Positions 58,162 through 64,000 of a stretch of 64,000 bases of DNA are shown here, piece after piece (the stretch's first letter is position 1; each line of letters starts with the position of its first letter). The DNA lies in assembly GCA_037034305.1 (NCBI GenBank), contig JBAGJY010000003.1, positions 314,827-378,826 on the forward strand, in the 5' to 3' direction. Made by a program: the position numbers and the translations under genes. The stretch comes from Streptantibioticus_A sp037034305. Its GTDB lineage: Bacteria > Actinomycetota > Actinomycetes > Streptomycetales > Streptomycetaceae. A model generated the notes under the pieces. That model made no database searches. It was not told the origin of the DNA and saw only the letters and a program-made list of their open reading frames with translations.

Positions 58162-60177
58162 ATGACCAGCGCACCGCAGCCCACCCCTGCCCCGCGTCCC
58201 GTCTGGCAGCCGGGCCCGGAACGCGTCGCCGCGACCCGGCTGATCCGGTTCCAGGCGTGGGCGGCCGTAACGCACGGCGCGCCCACCGGTGACCCGGCTG
58301 ACCCGCTCGCCTCCTACCAGGCCCTGCACTCCTGGTCGGTGCGCGAGCCGGAACGGTTCTGGCAGGCGGTGGCCGAGTGGTTCCAGGTGCGCTTCGCCAC
58401 CCCCTACGAGACCGTGCTCGCCGACGCCTCGATGCCCGGCGCCCGCTGGTTCCCCGGCGCCACCCTCAACTACGCGGAACACGCGCTGCGCACCGCCGAG
58501 GACCAGGACCGCGCCCAGGGGCCCGCGCTGCTGCACCTGGACGAGCGGCACGAGATCCGCGAGACCAACTGGAGCGAACTGCGCCGCCAGGTCGCCTCCC
58601 TCGCCGACCACCTGCGCCGACTCGGAGTGCGCCCCGGCGACCGGGTCAGCGGCTACGTGCCCAACACCCCGCACGCCGTCATCGCCCTGCTCGCCGCCGC
58701 CGCCGTCGGCGCGGTGTGGACCTCGTGCGCCCCCGACTTCGGCGCCCGGGCAGTCCTCGACCGGTTCCAGCAGGTCGAGCCGGTCGTGCTGTTCGCCGTC
58801 GACGGATACCGCTACGGCGGCAAGGAACACGACCGCACCGAAACCGTCGCCGAACTGCGCCGCGAACTGCCCACGCTGCGCGCGGTCGTGCACATCCCGC
58901 TGCTCGGCACCCCGGCGCCCGAAGCCGCCCTGGAGTGGGACGCGTTGGTCTCCGGATACGCGGAACCGGTGTACGAGCAGGTTCCGTTCGACCACCCGCT
59001 GTGGGTGCTGTACTCCTCGGGCACCACCGGACTGCCCAAGGCCATCGTCCAGTCGCAGGGCGGCATCCTCGTCGAGCACCTCAAGCAGGCCGGGCTGCAC
59101 ATGGACCTCGGGCCCGGCGACCGCTTCTTCTGGTACACCTCCACCGGCTGGATGATGTGGAACTTCCTGGTCGGCGGACTGCTCGTGGGAGCCACGATCA
59201 TCCTCTACGACGGCAGCCCGGGCCATCCCGACACCGGCGCGCAGTGGCGGGTCGCCGAACGCACCGGCGCCACCGTCTTCGGCACCTCGGCCGCCTACGT
59301 CATGGCCTGCCGCAAGGCCGGGGTCGAACCCGGCCGCGACCACGACCTGTCCGCCGTCAGGTGCGTCGCCACCACCGGCTCGCCGCTGCCACCGGACGGC
59401 TTCCGCTGGGTGTACGGCAAGGTAAAGGAGGACGTCTGGCTCGCCTCGGTCAGCGGCGGCACCGACGTGTGCAGCTGCTTCGCGGGCGGCGTCCCCACCC
59501 TGCCGGTGTACATCGGCGAGTTGCAGGGCGCCTGCCTCGGCACCGACCTGCAGGCCTGGGACCCCAACGGCAAGCCGGTCACCGACGAGGTCGGCGAACT
59601 CGTGGTCACCGCACCACTGCCGTCCATGCCGGTCCGGTTCTGGAACGACCCCGACGACATCCGGTACCGCGAGAGCTACTTCGAGACGTACCCGGGCGTC
59701 TGGCGGCACGGCGACTGGATCACCATCACCGCACGCGGCACCGTCATCATCCACGGCCGCTCCGACTCCACGCTCAACCGCCAGGGCGTGCGGATGGGTT
59801 CGGCCGACATCTACGAAGTGGTCGAACGCCTCCCCGAGATCCGCGAATCCCTCGTCATCGGCGTCGAACAGCCCGACGGCGGCTACTGGATGCCGCTGTT
59901 CGTCCAACTCGCCGAAGGCACCGAACTCGACGACGCGCTGCGAGACCGGATCAAGCGGGCCATCCGCGCCGAACTCTCCCCGCGGCACGTCCCCGACGAG
60001 ATCATCACCGTCCCCGGCATCCCGCACACCCTCACCGGCAAGCGGATCGAGGTGCCGGTGAAACGGCTGTTGCAGGGCACCCCGCTGGAGAAGGCGGTCA
60101 ACCCCGGCTCCGTCGACAACATCGAACTGCTGCGCGGCTACGAGGAGTTGGCGCGGCAGCGGCGAACCAAGAGTTGA
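58162..60177 (+). CDS. Acetoacetyl-CoA synthetase
   Basis: This 671-residue ANL-superfamily ligase of the acetoacetate-CoA ligase type has an N-terminal block LASYQALHSWSVREPERFWQAVAEWF. The P-loop is YSSGTTGLPKAI, followed by STGWMMWNFLVGGLLVGATIILYDG and GSADIYEVVERLPEIRESLVIG. The C-terminal catalytic and acetylation-prone lysine lies in HTLTGKRIEVPVKRLL. Length and motifs fit the family exactly. It converts acetoacetate, ATP and CoA to acetoacetyl-CoA, linking ketone or leucine breakdown to acetyl-CoA or polyketide precursors. It is monocistronic and divergent from the GH31 gene. Confidence 0.93.
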   Translation: MTSAPQPTPAPRPVWQPGPERVAATRLIRFQAWAAVTHGAPTGDPADPLASYQALHSWSVREPERFWQAVAEWFQVRFATPYETVLADASMPGARWFPGATLNYAEHALRTAEDQDRAQGPALLHLDERHEIRETNWSELRRQVASLADHLRRLGVRPGDRVSGYVPNTPHAVIALLAAAAVGAVWTSCAPDFGARAVLDRFQQVEPVVLFAVDGYRYGGKEHDRTETVAELRRELPTLRAVVHIPLLGTPAPEAALEWDALVSGYAEPVYEQVPFDHPLWVLYSSGTTGLPKAIVQSQGGILVEHLKQAGLHMDLGPGDRFFWYTSTGWMMWNFLVGGLLVGATIILYDGSPGHPDTGAQWRVAERTGATVFGTSAAYVMACRKAGVEPGRDHDLSAVRCVATTGSPLPPDGFRWVYGKVKEDVWLASVSGGTDVCSCFAGGVPTLPVYIGELQGACLGTDLQAWDPNGKPVTDEVGELVVTAPLPSMPVRFWNDPDDIRYRESYFETYPGVWRHGDWITITARGTVIIHGRSDSTLNRQGVRMGSADIYEVVERLPEIRESLVIGVEQPDGGYWMPLFVQLAEGTELDDALRDRIKRAIRAELSPRHVPDEIITVPGIPHTLTGKRIEVPVKRLLQGTPLEKAVNPGSVDNIELLRGYEELARQRRTKS

Positions 60178-60200
60178 ACAAACCCCGGTCGTTCCCTCCG

Positions 60201-60215
60201 CGCACTGTCAGTGCG
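60201..60215. promoter_or_regulatory. CGCACTG-t-CAGTGCG palindrome
   Basis: Perfect 7-bp arms with a 1-bp centre lie 24 bp after the acetoacetyl-CoA synthetase stop and 105 bp before the next start. It could be an operator for the gene at 60320. As a hairpin it would have no proper loop, which makes a DNA-binding site more likely than a terminator. Confidence 0.45.
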
Positions 60216-60319
60216 GCAGGTTACGGTGAGTGAGCAAGGGTTCGAAGACCGTGACAGGTCGGAGGACCGCCACAGCCGTGCTGCTGTGGCTACGGGGGTA
60301 GCCGCACGGAGGGGGAACC

Positions 60320-61261
60320 ATGTCACACACCGAGAACCTCGGCACGTCGCGACGCCTGTCACGCCGCGCACTGCGCCGCGAAGTGCCCAGCACCGTCGCG
60401 CTGCTGGCGGACCGCGAGGACTTCACCGCGATGCGGTCCTACTCCAGCTTCGCCTTCCACGACCACACCCAGTACCTGCGCCAGATGCAGGGCCTGCTGC
60501 GCTCGCTGGCCGCACAGGGCATCCACACCAGCGTCGCCCTGTTCGACCCCGGCGAGTACGCGGCCTACTGCGCCGACACCGGCCAGGACCCGGACGCCGC
60601 CGCCACCCGCTCCCGGTACACCGCCGAGGTCGCGGCGGGCGGCGCCACCGTCCCGTACCAGGGACAACCGGTCGACCATCTCGTCAGCCAGCTCATCGGC
60701 GCCGCCGAGCGCCGCGCCGCCTGGGAGCACGCCACCGAACTCCTCACCAGGGCCAGCGGCTGCCACGCCTGCGCTGACGGCGGGCACAACGCGGCCTTCG
60801 ACCGAGCCACCCAGGCACTGTCCCGACTGCTGCAAGCCGCTGGCACCGGTCGGCACCACCTGGTGTGCAGCGTGCCCGTTGTGCGGCTCGGCGACGGGCC
60901 GAACGCGCTGCGAACACCGGAAGACCCGCCGCTGGCCGGGGTGCTGCACGCCCGGTGCGCGGACGACGGCACGGTCCAACTCGGCGAGAGCGACGCCCTG
61001 GTCTTCTGCACCGTCCTCGCCGTGGGCCTCGCCACCGGCAGCCCCGGCGGCGTGGTGCTGCGCACCGGGCGCGGCACACCCGACGAGCCGGACCGGGTAC
61101 GCGGCTGGAGCCTGCGCGACGGCTGGCTGCATCCGCTCACCGAGGCCGAGGTCTTCAACGCCTACTGCACGGACGCCGAAACCGGCGAACCCGTACCGCC
61201 GGAACCCGACGTGGCCTACTGCGCGGGCACACCGCTGCCCCCGCCGGGCTCCGAAACATGA
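60320..61261 (+). CDS. Conserved hypothetical protein
   Basis: The 313-residue soluble protein has an arginine-rich N-terminus (SRRLSRRALRREVP) and a conserved-looking segment FTAMRSYSSFAFHDHTQYLRQMQGLLRSLAAQGIHTSVALFDPGEYAAYC (about residues 34-85). It also has two CxxC-like elements (GCHACADGGH), possibly metal-binding. The strong ribosome site GGAGGGGGAACC precedes the ATG. No family name is recognised. It stands alone, convergent to ptsI. Confidence 0.72.
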   Translation: MSHTENLGTSRRLSRRALRREVPSTVALLADREDFTAMRSYSSFAFHDHTQYLRQMQGLLRSLAAQGIHTSVALFDPGEYAAYCADTGQDPDAAATRSRYTAEVAAGGATVPYQGQPVDHLVSQLIGAAERRAAWEHATELLTRASGCHACADGGHNAAFDRATQALSRLLQAAGTGRHHLVCSVPVVRLGDGPNALRTPEDPPLAGVLHARCADDGTVQLGESDALVFCTVLAVGLATGSPGGVVLRTGRGTPDEPDRVRGWSLRDGWLHPLTEAEVFNAYCTDAETGEPVPPEPDVAYCAGTPLPPPGSET

Positions 61262-61293
61262 CGACTCCCCGATACAGAACTCACGGATACCAA

Positions 61294-61309
61294 GGCGGGG
61301 CGCCCCGCC
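61294..61309. terminator. GC-only palindrome between convergent genes
   Basis: GGCGGGGCGCCCCGCC is a perfect 16-bp palindrome, with a further CGCCCCGC copy at about 61321-61328 that offers an alternative longer stem. It lies 33 bp past the hypothetical gene stop and 61 bp past the ptsI end, so it may stop both transcripts. Confidence 0.55.
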
Positions 61310-61369
61310 GTGACGGCAGGACGCCCCGCGACACCCCTGAACCCCGAGCCGGTTGACCCGGGAGCGGAG

Positions 61370-63040
61370 TCACTCCCCGGACAGCACCGCCCGGGCGGCG
61401 ACACGCGCCTCCTCGGCCGAGTCCGTCGCCCGAGCGGCAGCCGCCGCACGCTCACACTGCGCCAGCGTGTACTTGGCCAACGTCGCCCGCACATACGGGA
61501 TGGCGGCGGCGCCCATGGACAAGCTGGTCACCCCAAGACCGGCCAGCACACAAGCCAGCAGCGGATCGGAGGCCGCCTCACCACACACCCCACAGCTCTT
61601 GCCCTCAGCCTTCGCCGACTCCGCCGCCAGCGCCACCAGGTCGAGCAGCGCGGGCTGCCATGGATCCTGCAACCGCGACACCGCACCGACCTGGCGGTCC
61701 GCGGCGAAGGTGTACTGCGCCAGGTCGTTGGTGCCCAGCGACAGGAACTCCACCTCCTGAAGGATGGAACGAGCCCGCAGCGCCGCCGAGGGGATCTCGA
61801 CCATCGCGCCGAACTTCGCCTGCAACCCGGCCTCGCGGCACGCGTCGGCGAACGCCCTGGCGTCGGCACGGTCGGCCACCATCGGGGCCATCACCTCAAG
61901 GTAGACCGGCAGTCCCGCCGCGGCCTCGGCCAGTGCCCGCAGCTGGGTGCGCAGCACCTCGGGGTGGTCGAGCAGCGTCCGCAGACCCCGCACGCCCAGC
62001 GCCGGATTGGGCTCGTCCGCCGGGGTCAGGAACTCCAACGGCTTGTCCGCGCCCGCGTCCAGCACCCGCACCACCACACGGCCCTGCGGGAAGGCCTCCA
62101 GCACCTTGCGGTACGCCTCGACCTGCTTCTCCTGCGACGGCGCGTTCTTGCTGTCGTCGAGGAAGAGGAACTCGGTACGGAACAGGCCCACGCCCTCGGC
62201 ACCCGCCTCGACCGCCGCCGGAACATCGCCTGGACCGCCGACATTGGCCAGCAGCGGCACCTTGTGCCCGTCCGACGTGGCGCCGGGACCGACCGACGAG
62301 GCCAGCGCCGCCCTGCGCTCGGCAGCGGCCGCCTCCAGCGCGGCGCGCTTGTCGGCGCTCGGGTTGACGAAGACCTCGCCCGTGCTGCCGTCCACGGCCA
62401 CCACGCTGCCCTCGGCCAGCTCGCTCGCGCCCGGCAGCGCCACCACGGCGGGCACACCCATCGCGCGGGCCAGGATCGCACTGTGGCTGGTCGGACCGCC
62501 CTCCTCGGTCACGAAGCCCAGCACCAGGGCCGGGTCGAGCAGCGCGGTGTCCGCCGGTGCGAGGTCCCGCGCGATCAGCACATAGGGCTCGTCGCTGTCC
62601 GGCACGCCCGGCATCGGCACCCCCAACAGCCGGGCCACGATGCGGTTTCGGACATCGTCGAGGTCGGCCACCCGACCCGCCAGGTACTCCCCGGCTCCGG
62701 CCAGCAGCGCCCGGTACGCGGCGAAGGCGTCGTAGACGGCACGCTCAGCGGTGCTGCCCACGGCGATCCGGCGCTCCACGTCGGACATCAGCTCGGGGTC
62801 CTGGGCCATCAGCGCCTGGGCCTCCAGCACCGCCTGCGCCTCACCGCCCGCCAGATTGCCGCGCGCGACCAGATCGGCCGCCACGGCCTCCACGGCCTGC
62901 CGCGCCCGGCCCTGCTCACGGGGGGCCTCATCCGTGGGGATCTGCTTCGCCGGTGGTTCGAGCACCGCGGTGCCCATGTGACGTACCTCGCCGATCGCCA
63001 CACCGTGGCTCACACCGACGCCTCGCAGCGTTGTCTCCAT
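61370..63040 (-). CDS. ptsI: PTS enzyme I (phosphoenolpyruvate-protein phosphotransferase)
   Basis: The full-length, 556-residue EI carries the phospho-histidine H186 in EEGGPTSHSAILARAMGVPAVV, the PEP-binding signature DKPLEFLTPADEPNPALGVRG and the C-terminal motif SLGTNDLAQYTFAADRQ with catalytic cysteine in GKSCGVCGE. It passes phosphate from PEP to HPr in the cytosol. It follows crr after a 97-bp gap on the same strand, the same order as the crr-ptsI operon of S. coelicolor. Control by DasR is indicated by the box upstream of crr. Confidence 0.97.
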   Translation of the reverse strand: METTLRGVGVSHGVAIGEVRHMGTAVLEPPAKQIPTDEAPREQGRARQAVEAVAADLVARGNLAGGEAQAVLEAQALMAQDPELMSDVERRIAVGSTAERAVYDAFAAYRALLAGAGEYLAGRVADLDDVRNRIVARLLGVPMPGVPDSDEPYVLIARDLAPADTALLDPALVLGFVTEEGGPTSHSAILARAMGVPAVVALPGASELAEGSVVAVDGSTGEVFVNPSADKRAALEAAAAERRAALASSVGPGATSDGHKVPLLANVGGPGDVPAAVEAGAEGVGLFRTEFLFLDDSKNAPSQEKQVEAYRKVLEAFPQGRVVVRVLDAGADKPLEFLTPADEPNPALGVRGLRTLLDHPEVLRTQLRALAEAAAGLPVYLEVMAPMVADRADARAFADACREAGLQAKFGAMVEIPSAALRARSILQEVEFLSLGTNDLAQYTFAADRQVGAVSRLQDPWQPALLDLVALAAESAKAEGKSCGVCGEAASDPLLACVLAGLGVTSLSMGAAAIPYVRATLAKYTLAQCERAAAAARATDSAEEARVAARAVLSGE

Positions 63041-63137
63041 CTCACCCGTCTCCGGTAGATGCGGCGGTGGCCGCCGCGCTCGTGATTACCCGCGTCCGCC
63101 CGGCGCCGAAATGACGGCGCCGCGCTCGGGGCGTCGG

Positions 63138-63587
63138 TCAGCTCCAGGAGAAGAGCTGGTCGCCAGCCTTCACATCGCCGTCTTCCCGAACCTCGCCCAG
63201 CGAGTCGGCGGTGGCCTCCAGCGCCACGATCGGGCAGACCGGCGACTTGCCGGCCTTCTCGACCGCCGCGGGGTTCCACCGCACCATGGCCTGTCCGCGG
63301 GTAACGGTGTCGCCCTTGTTGACGAGCAGCTCGAAGCCTTCGCCGTTCAGCTGAACGGTGTCGATGCCCAGGTGGGTCAGCACGCCGTGCCCCTCGGAGT
63401 CCACGACCACGAACGCGTGCGGGTGAAGGGAGACGACGACACCGTCAACCGGCGACAGCGCTTCGGAGGGCTCGCGCACCGGGTCGATCGCGGTCCCGGG
63501 ACCCACCATCGCGCCGGAGAACACCGGGTCCGGCACCGCGGCGAGCCCGATGGCCCTTCCGGGGAGGGGGGACGTCACAGTCGTCAT
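63138..63587 (-). CDS. crr: PTS glucose-type enzyme IIA
   Basis: The 149-residue IIA(Crr) protein has the phospho-accepting H72 (GVLTHLGIDTVQL), the partner histidine near residue 57 (HPHAFVVVDSEGHG) and the C-terminal CPIVALE region. The start at ATG 63587 has AGGAGG 7 bp upstream; the frame opens slightly further up. In Streptomyces this IIA serves the N-acetylglucosamine PTS. It forms an operon with ptsI. Confidence 0.96.
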   Translation of the reverse strand: MTTVTSPLPGRAIGLAAVPDPVFSGAMVGPGTAIDPVREPSEALSPVDGVVVSLHPHAFVVVDSEGHGVLTHLGIDTVQLNGEGFELLVNKGDTVTRGQAMVRWNPAAVEKAGKSPVCPIVALEATADSLGEVREDGDVKAGDQLFSWS

Positions 63588-63657
63588 GGGAAGCCTCCTA
63601 TGTGCGGAGTTCATAGGCGCCGTCCCATCTTGTACCGGACGGCGGTACCGCTAGAGC

Positions 63658-63663
63658 AGCCTA
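63658..63663 (-). promoter_or_regulatory. -10 box of the crr promoter (TAGGCT on the minus strand)
   Basis: On the minus strand TAGGCT lies about 70 bp before the crr start, and the region 17 bp further up falls inside the dre-like box. A repressor bound there would block the -35 region. Confidence 0.5.
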
Positions 63664-63675
63664 ACGTCATGCCCG

Positions 63676-63691
63676 ACCGGTTTAGACCATT
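63676..63691. promoter_or_regulatory. DasR-responsive element (dre) upstream of crr
   Basis: ACCGGTTTAGACCATT matches the dre consensus ACTGGTCTAGACCACT at 13 of 16 positions (minus strand: AATGGTCTAAACCGGT). DasR is the Streptomyces GntR/UTRA repressor released by glucosamine-6-phosphate, and crr-ptsI is a known target, so this placement 90 bp before crr is as expected. Confidence 0.75.
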
Positions 63692-63828
63692 GGCGCTGAG
63701 CCGACCCGTGGACCGGCGGTGCGCCCCTCCACCGAGCGTGGGGGCCGCTGCTGAGCGGCGGGTGGGTCGGGGACGGGATTTGCTTCCCGTGCGGGGCTCC
63801 AGTACGTTTGCACCTCCGCTTCCACGAG

Positions 63829-63856
63829 TGCAGCGGACACGCCTGTGTCCGCTGCA
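63829..63856. terminator. Stem-loop between crr promoter and rRNA leader
   Basis: Perfect 12-bp arms (63829-63840 and 63845-63856) surround a GCCT loop. It may end a short plus-strand transcript or insulate the rRNA promoters from upstream transcription. Confidence 0.5.
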
Positions 63857-63859
63857 GTT

Positions 63860-64000
63860 GTATGTCGGGGGCGGGAAATCCGACGGAAAGCCTCTGCTAA
63901 AGTCGGTGAGCGGAAAGCCGAAAGGCCGGAAACGAGGTCCGGAAACGGAATTCGATTCTGGTACGGTTGGAAAGGCCGGAAAGCGAGAGCCGGAAGGTGG
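63860..64000 (+). promoter_or_regulatory. Leader/promoter region of an rRNA operon (16S expected beyond the edge)
   Basis: From about 63880 the sequence changes to repeated purine-rich words (GGAAAG, GGCCGGAAA, GTCCGGAAAC, AGCCGGAAGG) like those in the pre-16S leader of Streptomyces rrn operons. Two boxes could be -10 elements: TGCTAAAGT at about 63894-63902 and TGGTACGGT at about 63959-63967. The base composition (purine-rich, less GC) departs sharply from the coding DNA. The 16S gene itself is not in the window. Confidence 0.65.

Noticed and set aside
1..64000. tRNA genes, insertion sequences, secondary-metabolite megasynthase genes
   Set aside because: I looked for cloverleaf ends, transposase motifs and PKS/NRPS signatures and saw none. 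Short or divergent examples could still be missed without a computed search.

Overview
The window is very GC-rich, densely packed actinomycete DNA, almost certainly from a Streptomyces or close relative. Support for this comes from strong third-position G/C bias, many GTG starts and ATGA/GTGA overlaps, and Streptomyces hallmarks: a conservon (sensor-like kinase, roadblock, DUF742, GTPase), a DUF574 methyltransferase, a DUF397 protein, a crr-ptsI pair preceded by a DasR-type box, and an rRNA-operon leader at the right edge. I found no CRISPR array, transposase, tRNA or plasmid origin.

Layout. 0.2-2.8 kb: a probably leaderless GntR/UTRA regulator with a phosphonatase-like HAD hydrolase and a zinc dehydrogenase, a phosphonate-associated set. 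2.9-5.9 kb: Pr6Pr membrane protein, a hypothetical gene, a sigma-like regulator and a DUF574 methyltransferase. 6.1-18.4 kb: a set resembling actinobacterial sterol side-chain degradation (FadE26-like dehydrogenase, nitronate-monooxygenase-like flavoprotein, two acyl-CoA ligases of which one is FadD19-like, EchA19-like hydratase, a DUF35/OB-fold protein, Ltp4- and Ltp3-like thiolase-fold proteins), interrupted by a Ser/Thr kinase with TPR repeats. A second OB-fold plus thiolase-fold pair lies at 53.9-55.6 kb. Two sites fit the mycobacterial KstR operator pattern, and three copies of another palindrome (CTGAC-N5-GTCAG) sit before the same kind of genes.

18.4-29.5 kb: DUF397 protein, a decayed HelD/HelR-type helicase, a secreted amidase with a lysozyme-like domain, an APH-family kinase, an NsdA-type TPR regulator, a PAS-PP2C phosphatase and a HEAT-like protein. 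29.9-33.1 kb: two glycosyltransferases and an SGNH hydrolase in one overlapping operon. 33.0-38.5 kb: a pyroglutamate module, with pxpABC and a GntR/FCD regulator on the minus strand and DUF969, DUF979 (candidate permease) and pcp on the plus strand. 38.6-45.7 kb: a three-gene condensin-like operon (MksF/JetA-, MksE/JetB- and SMC-like) with no JetD-like nuclease gene next to it.

45.8-53.9 kb: a small membrane protein, then a conservon whose GTPase gene is separated from the other three by a terminator-like hairpin and an unrelated gene, then a degenerate EAL-CBS-GGDEF protein. 55.6-61.3 kb: GH31 glycosidase, acetoacetyl-CoA synthetase and a hypothetical gene. 61.4-63.6 kb: ptsI and crr. 63.6-64 kb: crr promoter with a dre-like operator, a hairpin and the start of a pre-rRNA leader.

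All similarity statements come from reading the sequence and from memory of the families; no database search was run.
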